A stretch of 64,000 nt of DNA from Hyaloperonospora brassicae (GCA_947650285.1 CANTFL010000032.1:1-64000), one strand, 5' to 3'. Counted from the first letter of the stretch, positions 10,601-22,981 are shown. Translations and numbers: made by a program. The notes: generated from the sequence alone by a model not told the origin.

Positions 10601-13600
10601 TACCGATGTCTAAGCTTGCCCATTAATCAAAGTACACGTCGACTACGCATAGACCGTTTTACTTTAATTGATTATTCCATCTAAGCAATCATGTATCGCT
10701 GTAGTATTGATATACCTGTAAATGGTTACCTAATTGCTTTTAAAAATCGATATGTCCTCTGCATATCGCGCCGGGGAGATAGTGTCGGCGCAAACGATAC
10801 CGGTTTAGATGTGACGTAATCGTATTAAACATAATTATTTATAGCGAAAAAGATTTTGCTGAATGAGAAGATGACGACGATTCTTCTATATTCCTAATTG
10901 CCAAAAAGAAGAATAACTACGAGGACGATGAATCCCTTGCTGACACAGAGAGTACGATCTTATCTCAGTTTGCCAAGATGACACACTGACAAAAGCAACT
11001 GCGAGCTAGCAGAAGACGTAATCAAAAGCGAGAAGCGGTGGTCCCCCGAGAAACCATCACGGGCGTGGTGGATCAAAAGAAATTAAATGATGACATAAAA
11101 TGTAAGAAATCAATTACGCACAGTCATTAATATAACTGGGAAGGGTCTGTGAGTAATTGAACCCTCTTGCAACTCTATAGAGGACCCGCATCCCTCATTT
11201 ATCTATCGATGTCTGATCATACAAAAGGGATTCCATCCACTTGAACATTTACTCAGTAAAAAGTTGCTTATCTCCATTATTATCTGTACTCATTGAACTG
11301 TACTTGCACCGTCCACGGCAGATATAGATCTAAAGATTTTAAATGACTTAAGCCTCTTCTATATAGCAAAGGAGACTTAGTCTTACTTAATACCTAGCCA
11401 CTTAGAGACTACGATTTTACTTATTATTATATGAGTAATAGTCGTACTAAAGTATCTTCATTTAGTTCTTGCGTTCACGATACCGACCACTAACTTGATC
11501 GTGTAGAGAATATAGATCTTCTCGTAAGTTAGAGATATTTTGTTGGGAAAATTACAGCTTGTCACCATTAAAAACAATAGTCTCCTTTTGAGTTACTAAT
11601 AGATGTCACAATACATACGTACCTCGATCCCTATTCTGATTGGCCCAATGTTTCTGAATAGTACCGATGTAAATTCATGCACTTGCCTCGCTCATGCTCG
11701 GGCTTTACGCATAATTTGAAAGCTACGCGATACAGCTGTTATACATCATGTTGTTCCGAATGTTAAGCGAAGCCAGTTGTATCAGTAACCAACACATCTG
11801 TAAGTGGATTCGAGCGACGTGAAACGCTATATTGTTTAGATTATCTGATATGACAGCAACATGGAGGTACGTCGGGAGATCTACATCTTGCAGCGGTTCG
11901 AGTATTTGACTTCGTAATCTAATTAAGGGATTCAATACATCATCAAATGAATTTATGATTGAGCCCAGCTTCGCGACGAAACTCATTCGATGATGAAAAA
12001 CTTCCAACGGAGAAAAACAGCTAGCGACCCTCATAAAGGTTTTGCAACGTCGCATCACCCCGGTTCATTTCTGATGATCTGCGCGCCCTCCAATAGGCTG
12101 ATCTGGAGAAGAGGTCATATCTAGGGGAACGATAAAATATTTAATGCATCCTTGACAGGTATTGCATCATAAGAGCTAGAGCGAATATGCCTCGATCGAC
12201 AATCTAAATGCTTTGTACCACGTGGCGTACGACGCTCAAGCCCTTTTTTAAGCAACATTGGGTTTTTCAAGCCAGTCTTGATCGCCGTTGAATTATAAAT
12301 TGAAGGTAAACTGATTTACTGTTGTACTAACGTGATACAATCAAGTGAACGGGTTCCGTTATGCCATCAATTTCAAAATCTGATATCGGGGAAGTAGTTG
12401 TGTTCAATGCAATAGTCTATAGCACTGGTGCCCAGACATTTATGCTTTACGGACATAATGAAGGATTGCGATCCCCTTGGTTGTCTTTATAGATTGGTAT
12501 TTATGGATCTTGCTCGAATGAAAAAATCGTTTAAAATAAACGACGCAGACTATCGTGGTCTCTTTACTCTGATGACGTCTAATCGAGCCGCCGACAGCAC
12601 CACGAAAGCCAGTGTCACTATGCTTACCACTCACGTTGCGCTCGTGAGATCTATCGAATTGATCCAAGAGACGCCCGTTTGGACATCAAACAAACCCGAA
12701 AATTAAAGTGCCATAGGACATTATAACGAGGTTCTTAAATAATCTTCTTTATAGTATAGGCTTCGTCGAAAGGCTTAGCGGACATTCAAAAGTTGGCCTT
12801 GCAAAACTGAACTCGGATAAATAATGTTAATCTATCGATGTGTCACCTGTGCTTGCACGCGCGACAAATTAAGCGGGTCCACTAGCTGCACGTGACGCAT
12901 CACCACTTGCAACTGAAACGACCGACGTTGCCAGCTACACAGTATCACGCAAAGAAAACTGGCATTAGTCTTGGTATATAAAGATCTCTTGGCGGCTACA
13001 CGCATTTTTGCCGCAGCATTCTTCGCAGCTCTTGATGCACACTGCATAATAATGCTGACTATTTGGTATTAATCGAAGCGGGTTGGACTCGGCAAGTATG
13101 TGCTTCTTACCTGTAAGGTGATACAATCGAGTTATACTCTGTAACCAGTCAGTCATAAATAAGTCATTAAGGTGGCTAATAATAGGAGGGACGATGCAAC
13201 AACATGATCGTTTTACATGTCATTAGCATATAACATTTGAATGATCTATCTTAATTAGTAGTATTCATTAACATACATTGCTCTTTAAATGCTTTGGATC
13301 CAATGCTGTCAAAAATGATATTATGCACCGATTCCCTTATTGGTCGACAAAGCCATCATGTTAAAGAACTATATAACCAATCGCTGCTAGACGTGCGCAA
13401 TAGGTAGAAAGTAGGTCGCCGATTTGACGATTTTCAGGTTACTATTTTTGAAGTAAGACCAAAGAAACTCATATCAGGAGTCTTTAAATTCAGTGGAATA
13501 AAGCCAAACTATTGAATTACTTCATTTTATCATTCGTGTTCGTCTAGTAGATGTATTTTCACTGCTTTCAATGCAGACGTTTAAGTTACCGGCACAAATT

Positions 13601-13703
13601 TACATTGTAGTCTGTATAGGTAGCTTGAACTAGCAGGTATTAGCAGATATACACCGTTACAGCAACTTCGTACTAATTATTTGTTCGTTATTCTATTTGC
13701 GCA
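7627..13703. other. 6.1-kb spacer of the inverted-repeat structure, with broken coding fragments
   Basis: No intact gene was found. Several stretches read like protein on one frame until a stop or frameshift. Plus strand: 8650-8820 (EQVLAIDESYAYLFAAAN...), 8798-8947 (ending FTRKGSPVDIS), 9010-9180 and 9192-9284 (DIHLDPATIKRITE), 9520-9720, 10920-11130. Minus strand: 9661-9909, 9891-10187 and 11723-12058, the last with a very weak resemblance to the helical C-terminal region of CorA-type transporters. A 92-codon plus frame lies at 12428-12706. I recognise no family with confidence. The pattern suggests an old inserted element or decayed genes rather than random DNA. Confidence 0.5.
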
Positions 13704-15213
13704 TGTCGCCACGCTTTCCTTTATCCTCGGTGTATTGTTTTGCATTCAGCATACTTGAGCCTACGGTATTATAGCTGACAGCGTATAATATAGGTAGTAG
13801 ACGCCTAACAGCCAACTAGGGCTTGAAACGATTCATATGTCATTTCTTCTTAAACGTGATTAGGGATACCGCCACGAGCGGCCAGCACAAAGAGACCGTT
13901 TGTCGGGTACAACCTTTGTAAATGGGTCTGTAAAGTGTCTTGGCGTTGCTAATTTAGTAGGGAGCTAATCCCCTATATACCCCGACCGATGATTGGAGAT
14001 CCGCTACGTTGTTGAACCCCGCCACATCTCCAGATCCAAGTCCTTGTTCGTTCTTAAAGGAAGGCCGAGCACTACACTCAGTTTTCCGATACATTGGACG
14101 TGCGATACTACACTCATCTTCCGCGACATTGGGCGTGCGACAATACACTCACAAGCGTAGTGCTCTATCTTCTAACAGCCATTGAACCTTCGCAATCGCT
14201 TGTTCTACGAATTTAGGTCGCCGCTTTCAACAAAACAGATTTCCATGAGCTCAGGGTATCCAATTACATTTCGTATCGGTGTATGATGGGATGATGCGTC
14301 AACATGAGCTTGTCTCAAACTACATTCCTTCTCCTTCGTCACGGGATCGCTTGGTCAAGCGTCTCCATTTCCAGGAGGAGGAAGTTGTTTCTGACGAGAC
14401 CACCCGCAAGAATCTTGATGCACAGTAATCAGGGTTGGTTACCATCGATGATATGGGCTTCTTTCCACACGATACAACTCACCAGATATCGTGGGTGATA
14501 ATCGTACGCGTTTACACAACGCTTACCTGCTTCAAATGAAGAAGCTAGGATTGAGCCTAGATTCAACACACTACAGCTCATACGTTGTCTAAATCGATAC
14601 TTGAAGGTGCCATACGACCCAAATATATATGGGTCGTGAAGCCTGATACCTACAAACCAGGTTTAAACACATTCACCTAAGTTGGACACACAGGACTTCC
14701 CCTTTATCGCATCGTATTCCATGGACGAGCTTCGATGGAGTCATCCAGTTCGTCGGACCGTCTCACATTAAGGTTTTTCGTTTGACTGCCTTGAAAATGG
14801 CGATATCAATCTTCAACCTCTCATTTCGACGAGCATGTGTCGGACCGCCATCAGGACCTTGATGGCATAGCAGGCTTTTTATTATCTCTTCAGCCGCCAA
14901 ATTCATGTAGCATGAACGTGGACATCGTGGCACGTTGTTCGTCGCTCGTTCCAGCGCGACAACATGAAGCTCACAGACGAGCCGCTAACGGCGGCAGAGC
15001 TTATTTATTTGAGCAAAGATCGTTCATTATCAATTGAACGGATAGATTCTTCACACGTAGTGTGAAAGCTGTTCTCATCCTCCACTTCCATGATGGACGA
15101 GTCCACGACTGTTAGACAGACCGTAAAACGACACCTATTGTTACGGGACAACACTAGCTTTTATTGACACAGTACAAGCTACCTACACTGACGACAACTC
15201 AGGCAGTTTCCTT
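13704..15213 (-). repeat. Right arm of the 9.1-kb inverted-repeat structure
   Basis: Reverse-complement copy of 6118-7626 (1510 bp). It carries the same 64-codon and 66-codon frames (14304-14498 and 14837-15037 on plus, mirrored at 6832-7026 and 6293-6493 on minus). The LTR-like terminus (TGTTACGGGACAACAC) lies near 15140-15155. Outside 15213 the flank no longer matches the flank of the left arm. Confidence 0.9.
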
Positions 15214-15936
15214 GAAAAATTACGTACACATAGGGGGACTTGGAATCTTATTTTATAATTGAAACACATTATACTAGGCGATAAAAAAATTACAGTTCGT
15301 CCATATTTAGCATCTATAGTAGTTATGCCGCTCGTTGACTTTATCGAAATGCAAACGCAATCTTGTAGCTACCTGCAAGCCACTCATTGCGCGTGTCCAT
15401 CTATGGTTGGATCCATAGTTTGTTGATGGCTTACATCAGCCAACCAGCAGAAATCACCAAGAATGTTGGGTAAATTTATAGTCACGAATATTGCCGATCA
15501 TATCAAAACTAACGAATAGCCCCTTCTAAGTTTTATATTAGGTAGATACGTTTAGAAGTTATAACCAAGAACATAGTCCACCACGACAGCATTTGCTTTG
15601 ACATTCGTTCTTGTCAATATCTGCGTTTGGTTTGCGCCGACACATCATTCCCGTTTTAAACATCAATATAACATCTCTGCTTTCAACTCGCTGAAAAGAC
15701 CTTAAAGGTTGCTCGAAATTCGGACCGACATTACTGCGACAATTGTCGAAAGTAGACAGCCACACATCGCAAACTGATTCGTGCTAGAAACTTATCGACG
15801 TCGATCGAACATCAGGACTAAATTAATGCGACGAGCTCACCCCGTTTTAACTGCCGGAACCTCAAAGACGGATGGATCGTGAACACAGCCAGTTGAGTGT
15901 AGCTCGCCGCAGTGAAGACGTCGACTCTGGTCATTT
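15214..15936. other. Intergenic, LTR-like debris, no gene seen
   Basis: AT-rich at first. It contains a stretch near 15380-15440 (CACTCATTGCGCG followed by a GATGGC-type dyad) that resembles the middle of the LTRs at 3639 and 46579, so it may be old LTR sequence. A 68-codon minus frame (15559-15765) shows no recognisable domain. Confidence 0.4.
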
Positions 15937-17144
15937 ATGAGTTTGAGTCACAATGCCGCGGGCAAAAACGAAAGTGGCTTCGAACCTGACCCGGGGGCTA
16001 CGATTCGCTCGAAAGTAATTGGAAAAAGTTGCGCAAACCAAGTTGAGTTTGGTAATCGATTGCAAAATGAAGTATACGACCTGGGAGCGGTGGTCATTGA
16101 CGCGGCAGAGACTTTCATTGCTGTAAAATGTATATTCCGTCGCGACATGGATGGAGAAAATTGTATGTTCTCGCGGACCGCAACACACGTTTGTGCTGAT
16201 GGAAGGCGAGTACATCGAGCGGCTTCACACTCGAACGTCGGCGAACGCAGTCGTGTCACTAAAAATAAGTACGAATGTGAGATCTTCGCAGTGGTTTGGC
16301 GGCGGCATATGCGTATCGCAAAAGGAGGGTCTCGAACTGTTGGACGAGATAGCAGCCCCACGAGGGTACTACATTTCCAATTTGTTTGGATCTCACAGTA
16401 GCGAGTGCTGCAATCAGCTGGGCTGCACGTTTGCCTGTGACTCGATCGTCTCGAATCGACCCCATTCGGGTGACTTTGAGTGACAAACAGTCAAAGACAA
16501 AGGCAATTTCTATCAAAATGACAAGCGCCGATTGTAGATTGTTAAGCTACAGCCAGAAAAGCAGCATCCATAACATTAGACGCCTGACACGAACGCGTCA
16601 CACCCGATCATCACACATTTACTCTAATCAATGGACTTCGGTCGACGAAGCAACAAAGATCGATGTGGTCTCGATCTCAAATGCAGGCGTCCATCGTGTA
16701 TCTTTTTTCTACAGCCATGACAAACTCAGGGAAGTTGTCATTACGTCTGATGATCGCTTACAAGATATCTCCATTGTCACAAGCGAGTAGTATATTCGAT
16801 ACCTGAGGGACCGCGATGTTGGTCTCGGCCCGAACGAACATTTGCTCGAACTACTTGCAGACGAGCAGATCAAGCGCATTGATCTGTGTAATTCATCTTC
16901 AGCGTTAGTTGGTCTCCGCTTTAAAACGACAAGGCGCACTACTCAATGGTTTGGCAGCGCCGACTCGGACTTGCTCTCTTCTCTCGTCGGTCTAACAAGC
17001 GATGAAAGCTACGCGTGCGGCTTCTTCGGAATTCGAAATGCCAATGGTATGCGCTCCATCAGCGCAGTGTGCCATTCAACGACTCCACCAATTGATACCA
17101 GCAAAGACGTTGTTATGACGCGAGAGCATTGCAGGTTGGTGTAG
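15937..17144 (+). pseudogene. Tandem jacalin-like lectin gene, frameshifted
   Basis: Two successive beta-strand-rich repeats typical of jacalin-like lectins can be read. The first spans two frames: EVYDLGAVVIDAAETFIAVK (from 15937), then HTFVLMEGEYIERLH and LKISTNVRSSQWFGGG (16151-16483). The second is in a third frame: VHRVSFFYSHDKLREVVITS, then LVGLRFKTTRRTTQWFG and CGFFGIRNANGMRSI (16386-17144), interrupted by an in-frame TAG at 16788-16790. The motifs GEYI, the TN/TT strand before QWFG, and GFFG are the family's landmarks. Such domains bind carbohydrate; in oomycetes they occur in wall-associated or secreted proteins. I see no GT-AG introns that repair the frame changes, so I call it a pseudogene. 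No clear signal peptide survives. Confidence 0.6.
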
Positions 17145-17306
17145 TGCACGAGAAATAGGAGAAATTGTGCCATGAAGGTTTGTTCTTTTTTGCATTTGGA
17201 TTATAAGCTGGCTCCGTTTTTGTATCGTACTTACCTGAATATACATGATTTCTTTCTCTTTTGGGCAACGATTTCATCACTCTCCATCAGAACAGCACTT
17301 GTCGCC

Positions 17307-19245
17307 ATGGAGAAGAGCGAGCTGCGAGTGCGGTGGCTCGTGCTGTTCCTATCCTGCTTACTCATGATCGGCAATTACTACTGCTTCGACAACCCCGCGG
17401 CGCTCAAGAGCCAACTACAACAGCACTTCAACGAGATCCCGAAAGACCGCTACGAGTTCCTCTTTGTAAGGAGCTGCCGTGATCCGAAATATATTCTGCA
17501 ACTCGCATCAACTGATACTAACTGTCGATTTGATTCCTTCCAGAACTTACTCTACACGTTGTACTCGATCCCCAACATCTTGCTACCGTTCTTCGGTGGT
17601 GTCTTGGTGGACAGATTCGGTGCACGCGTGATGCTGTTTGCCTTCTCGACGGCAATTTTAATGGGACAAGTGATCTTTGCAACGGGCTGTTCGCTCTCTA
17701 GTTTTAACGTGATGCTGGTGAGTCAGATGGTGCTCTAATTGTATGAAAAGTGCAGAGGATATGACGTGTTTGTTTGCTGTCGTAGTTTGGCCGGGTGATC
17801 TTTGGGTTTGGTGGGGAGAGCTTGGGAGTCGCTCAAGGGACTCTTGTTGCCTCATGGTTCAAAAACAGTGAGCTAGCCCTGGCTTTAGGCATCAATCTCA
17901 GTGTGGCTCGGCTTGGAAGCGTCATCAATAATGAACTTAGTCCAGCCGTTGCGCAAGCGTCAAGTGTGTCCACGGCGTTGTGGGTGGGTGTGATCATGTG
18001 TCTCGCATCAACGTCCACGTTACTTCTATTGACTCCAATTGATCGACGGGCTGCGAAACTGGAGATAAAGAGTCAGAACGACCGAACGGCTAGTGCCGAA
18101 AGCATTCGTTTCAGTGACGTCAAGCACTTCCGTCCAGCCTTCTGGTTTCTGGCATTGAGCTGCTTGGTGGTGTACGGCTGCGTGATTCCCTTTAACAACG
18201 TTGCTAGTAGCCTCTTGATGGAACGCGACTTCTTCAAAGAACCGTCTGAGCCGTGCCGGCGATGCGGTGAGGGACTATACATTTACGAAATCGACTGCAA
18301 ACACATAGCTCCGGGATGTCCTAGCGTTCCTCCGTACGGCTGGCCGCTACCCTTGCTATCAGCAAATTGTACAATCAAGGAACCCTTCGATCAGTGGAAC
18401 TGCTCGACGTCGCCGCCGCTGATTTTTGGCGACAAGATTAACTGTGACGACGAGGCATGGAAGCTTGGCCCATTGACAAAGATGTATTGCGCCGCAAAAA
18501 TGGACGCGGCTCAGAAAGCTGCTACCCCAATGTCGATTCCATACATCATCAGCGCTGTCATATCCCCGTTTCTGGGGTTCGTGGTTGATCGGGTTGGTCT
18601 TCGCGCCTTGTTGGCGCTGATAGCCCCTCTAGCACTGACAGCAGTCCACGCTATGCTCGGATTGACTCAAGTTACTCTGTACGTCCCGTTGGTGCTGCAG
18701 GGAGTGGCCTACAGCGTATTCGCCGCGGCATTATGGCCCTCTGTTCCATGTACGTGAAGTTTGCACTTTGTTTTGCCTTGACATCGGCACTAAATTACGA
18801 CTTACGTACGGTGTTTTCTTGTCATACGCAGACGTGGTCGAAGCAAAGCACGTAGGAACGGCATACGGAGCAATTACCGCTATCCAGGTACGTCAGATGG
18901 TGATTGGTGTCCTTGCATTTCTTCCTACAAGTTGAGGGCTGCACGCTGAATTAATTTTGTGATCCCGAAATGTGGTTTTCGAATGCCGTTTAGAACGTTG
19001 GACTCGCATTGTTTCCTCTGGCTGTCGCAGCGCAGTTCAATCACGACGGCCATTATATCCCAAGTGTGGAGCTGCTCTTTGTATCGTTTGGAGTGCTGGG
19101 TAGTCTCGTGGGCATCGCGCTCAACGTCGTGGACTATCAGAACGGGTCCATCCTGAATCGCGCGAAAGTGACTAAAGAGTCGCTGCCACTGATGTTGGAC
19201 GAGGACGCGCTCGATAGCGAAGGTCTGTTGACTGCCGAGCACTAG
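17307..19245 (+). CDS. MFSD1: MFSD1-like major facilitator transporter (5 exons, 534 aa)
   Basis: Exons 17307-17465, 17544-17717, 17786-18749, 18832-18887 and 18994-19245; introns of 78, 68, 82 and 106 nt, all GT-AG, join one frame. The protein follows the MFSD1 pattern: an N-terminal helix then YCFDNPAAL; SIPNILLPFFGGVLVDRFG after TM2 (MFS motif A); FGFGGESLGVAQ; SWFKNSELALALGINLSVAR; a LWPSVPYVVEAKHVGTAYG segment split by intron 3; and a C-terminal acidic tail (SLPLMLDEDALDSEGLL) with di-leucines that could act in lysosomal sorting. MFSD1 in animals is a lysosomal dipeptide exporter with 12 TM helices. An upstream in-frame ATG at 17172 would add 45 residues with no family match, so I chose 17307. 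Unusual: residues ~256-350, in the loop between helices 7 and 8, form a ~95-residue insertion with 8 cysteines and two N-glycosylation sequons (NCT, NCS). Confidence 0.9.
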
Positions 19246-20934
19246 TGGATTTTGGCACTAGATGCACATTCGGCGACTTGCTTCGTGCGTGCGTGACGTG
19301 GCGATGACCTGAATTATGCGATGAACGACCCGGACGTTCGAATGAAAACGTATCTTTCCTCGTGCTCGTGGTGGAACGCAAAAAAAGCTTGGTAGTATAC
19401 TGAATTCACACGTCACTCGAGTCAAAAGCGGTGTATTTTATCCTGGTCCAAGTAACCGAAGCTACGAAACCCACGACATAAACCTGTTATAGTCGTTCCG
19501 ATCGTAAGCGCGTGCAATTGTTCAAGTCTTTCGCGTGCGGCCCGATATGTTAATTCGAAACTCACGTGCGCGCACCATTTAATCGAGTGTTGAGCTCATC
19601 GCGAGTATCCACTACACTGCAAACGCAAAGCTCAGCTCTTGCTGGGAATGATGCCATCCGTTAGTGATTGAGTCGACACTGGCGATGCCCAAATCGATTC
19701 GAACTCGTCTTTGCGGGAGCTTCAAAGCTTAGTGCAGATCATCTGCAGCGACACAGACGATCGGTACCCATGCTCTCCCACAACCCCAAAACGAAACGCG
19801 ATCGATTGATCAGTCGTAGCACCGACGCGAAGTGTGGAGCAACGGTGCGCTTTTCTTTCTTTCGTGTAGCAAGTGCCAGTTTTCTATCGCCTTAGCAAAA
19901 CCGACGACAGTGACTTGCATCGTTTTTCATGTGACCACACTCGGACACCGGCAGACATTGCACAATACGATGTAGCAATCAATGCGAGAAGTAACAGTTG
20001 CTAAAAAGAGGTCGCCTATTCGGACGACGGCACGTTGTGTAACGAAACTAGAATCAGGATGTCTAGCGACGGTCATGACGCGTCCCGTTCCACCGCAAAA
20101 GAACCGCAGATGGCTCAGCAATAGTCGGAGGTGAGGCCATTGTACTGACGACGACGAAAGTTTGTAACAACAGTCATCTATCTTCCAATCGACAGCTGCT
20201 GCAATTACTCACGTCGACCAACGCTGGGCAAACCCTCACGCACGTTTAGCTTCTCCCGGTACTGCACGCACCGGGAACGTGCACGCGTCCTCTTGTCGTC
20301 TACTCAACTTTCATGTACATGTCGAGACCTTCCAGCCCCAGTCGATGTGAGATCGACGGTGGCTGGATAGTGGCTATACCTCGGGGCTTTGGTGGCATGA
20401 CGTTGTCGAAAACTAAAACCTTCGACCCGCGTGTCAATAGCGTGGGCCATGAGCCAACTGCCGCTTTGTGAAACGGGCGGTGCACACCCCACCCGCAGTG
20501 CGTTCGAGTGCTGCGGATCAATCGATCGATCGATCAATCGAGCGGTCGGTCGGTCGGTTGGTTGGTCGATTGTCCGTTTGTTTGTTTGTTTATCCACTGG
20601 ATGAGGCGGGTCTCGCATCGTGCCTTTGTGAGGCTGTTCCAGAGTCTCTGTCATAACCGATCCCCACGCAGGGCTCAAATCGTCCTCCCGACTCTCCCTC
20701 CACTGACTCTCTCTCCCCATCGTGACCCGCCACAAAGCGAAGAACAGCCGAGAGGAGAAGAAGCCCCGCAGCGTCCAAGGACGCCGACGCCGACGACCCG
20801 GTCGTTCCTCCGTAGCCCGTCCGCCACTCCCTCCGTCGTCTCGCGCGGTACCCCTCGGCACGCGCTTCGCTCGTGTGCCCACATCTTCTCGCACTCGCTT
20901 CTGGTCGTCTCGACCGTCGGCACCGGCAGTCAGC
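19246..20934. other. Intergenic between transporter and kinase; kinase 5' region
   Basis: No gene supported. The last ~350 bp is GC- and pyrimidine-rich, likely promoter and 5'UTR of the kinase. The long antisense frames here (20304-21143 and 20590-21261) are composition artefacts that run into the kinase's first exon and intron. Confidence 0.6.
20517..20593 (+). repeat. Compound tetranucleotide microsatellite upstream of the kinase
   Basis: Runs of ATCG, then GGTC, then GGTT, then GTTT units follow one another, about 340-420 bp before the NEK start codon. It is a likely length-variable site in the kinase promoter or 5'UTR. Confidence 0.85.
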
Positions 20935-22981
20935 ATGGACGCGTACGAGCAGATCCGCATCATCGGCAAGGGCTCGTTCGGCGTCGTCACGCAGATTGTG
21001 CGCAAAGCTGACCGCAAGGTGAGGGCAGACGCGACACGCGGAGGACAGGGGGGAGGGCAGAGCGGGTGCGCGCGAGAGAGAGGGCGAGACAGTTCTCCCC
21101 TCACTCGCACCCACGCGCCCGTGTCTGGATCTTGGGGGTTCAATGAACTGACGCGTTTGTCTCGATTGTGTGTGTGTGTCTGTATCTACTTGTCGACGGG
21201 GTGTATCCATTTGTTGTACGTGACTGGGTGGAGAGCAGATGCTCGTGTGGAAAGAGGTCAACTACGGAGCCATGAGTGAGAAGGAGAAGCAGCTCATCGT
21301 GAGCGAGGTGCGTCGATAGTGGCTGCTACTGCTTGTGTCTCCTGTGTTGACCGAGTGATGAAGCTGACGGTGTGTAACTGCTATTTCGACCGATGGCCCC
21401 CTCTGTGCTTGGTCAGGTGAACATTCTGAGAGAGCTGCGTCACCCGCACATTGTCCGCTACTTGGACCGAGTGATTGACAAGCAGGCGACCAGGATTTAC
21501 ATTGTCATGGAGTACTGCGAAGGCGGTGATCTTGGCCAGTTCATTAAACGGAAGAAGCGGGAGGGGTACGCTTTTGTCTCTCGATGTAAACGGGTTGGTC
21601 ACACGTGATGACATCTCAAGTTGCTTGCTAACTTGTTGATCTGACGGTTTGACAGGTCCTACATTGAAGAGGGCTTTATCTGGCACATTTTCACGCATAT
21701 CTTTTTGGCTCTGAAAGAATGTCACCGTCACCGCGAAGGCAATGTCGTTCGTCCCATTCTCCACCGTGACATTAAACCCGGCAACATTTTTCTAGACTCG
21801 AACGTGCGAAGTGTATTGTACTGCGGATGCTGTTGGGGATGTTTGTGGGTCTCTGACAGCTATTTTTGGTATGACCTAGAACAACGCGAAGCTTGGTGAC
21901 TTTGGTCTCGCCAAGGAGCTGAGCAGCGAGTCTCGTTTTGCGCAGACGAACGTGGGAACTCCGTACTACATGAGCCCAGAGATGGTGAACGAGATGACGT
22001 ACGACGACCGCTCTGACATTTGGGCACTGGGGTGCTTGCTGTACGAAATGGCTACTCTCGGCCCTCCTTTTGACGCAACCAATCAGTTGGCACTCGCCAA
22101 AAAAATCAACGCGGGCAAGTTTACGCGCATCCCGTCGCAGTACTCGGAGGGTCTATTCCAGGTCATTCGATGGATGCTTCATCGACAGCGCTCTCGACGA
22201 CCGAGAATCGAAGACTTGGAGCGTGTGCCACAGCTGCAACAGAGATTACGCGCGTACTCGGCAGCGAATGCGCCGCAACCAGCTGCTGATCCGAATTTGC
22301 AGACGTCGTACAACCAGAAGATGAAAGAGCTTTTGGGCATTGAGGAAGACCTTCGTCGACAAGAGGCTGCTCTGATGGCTCGTGAAAAGAAGCTGAAAGG
22401 TGAGAAATGTTTGATGCCTGCACCTGTGTAATGTGCCGAATCTGATGCGAACAATTTGTGGTGGGTGTATAGAGCTGGAGGTAGACTATATGCGTCGTGA
22501 GAGCGAACTGAAGAAACGCGAGCAAATGCTCGAGATGATGGCGCGATCGGTGTCTAATAACGCATCAGCTAAGGTCGGATCCCCAACCATGTCGGATGAC
22601 TCCAATTCGAGTGCAGATAACACCTTTGGCCAAGGAGGTCCTCAGAGCCCTAAACGACGGGGGGACGTCAATGGCGGTAGTCCTTCTGCTCGTGGCGGTC
22701 TTCACTCGTCAGGTGATTTGAATGCGAAAGTCGCGCCAGAAGAGGTCCAGATAAGATCTCAGCGTGGCGGGGTGTATCCTGCCAAAGGCCAGAGCAGTCC
22801 TTACTATGGTTCAACAGGCGATGCGAGCGCCACGCCGTCGACAGCGAACCGACTCCGTGATGCCCCCGAGCAAGTGGCAAACTTGGTACGACTTTGTTCT
22901 GTTGTTTTGGAGGTTGATGCCGTAGCTTACTTTGTTCGTGTGGACAAACAGATGAAGGGCATGTGGAAAAAGGGCAATTAG
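20935..22981 (+). CDS. NIMA-related (NEK2-type) serine/threonine kinase (7 exons, 470 aa)
   Basis: Exons 20935-21018, 21239-21307, 21417-21565, 21656-21803, 21880-22399, 22473-22885 and 22952-22981; introns of 220, 109, 90, 76, 73 and 66 nt, all GT-AG. The kinase domain fills the N-terminus: glycine loop IIGKGSFGVV (9-18), catalytic Lys in LVWKEV (Lys33), MEYCEGGDLGQFI hinge, catalytic HRDIKPGNIF (137-146), DFG (157-159), activation and P+1 segment VGTPYYMSPEM, and GCLLYEMATLGPPF. N-terminal placement followed by a charged coiled coil (about residues 298-365) and a Ser/Pro-rich tail is the NEK2/NIMA arrangement. These kinases phosphorylate centrosomal and mitotic targets, and the coiled coil normally dimerises the enzyme. 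All catalytic residues are present. The last exon codes only nine residues, ending in basic MKGMWKKGN. Confidence 0.93.

Noticed and set aside
6118..15213. Large inverted repeat as a mitochondrial or plastid-type inverted repeat
   Set aside because: No organelle genes or rRNA in the arms; they contain retroelement sequence instead.
15948..16361. 137-codon minus ORF opposite the lectin pseudogene
   Set aside because: The plus strand carries recognisable jacalin-like motifs over the same bases; the minus frame has none.
20304..21143. 279-codon minus ORF upstream of and across the kinase's first exon
   Set aside because: Arg/Asp/Thr-rich, covers the compound microsatellite and the first exon and intron of the NEK gene; composition artefact.
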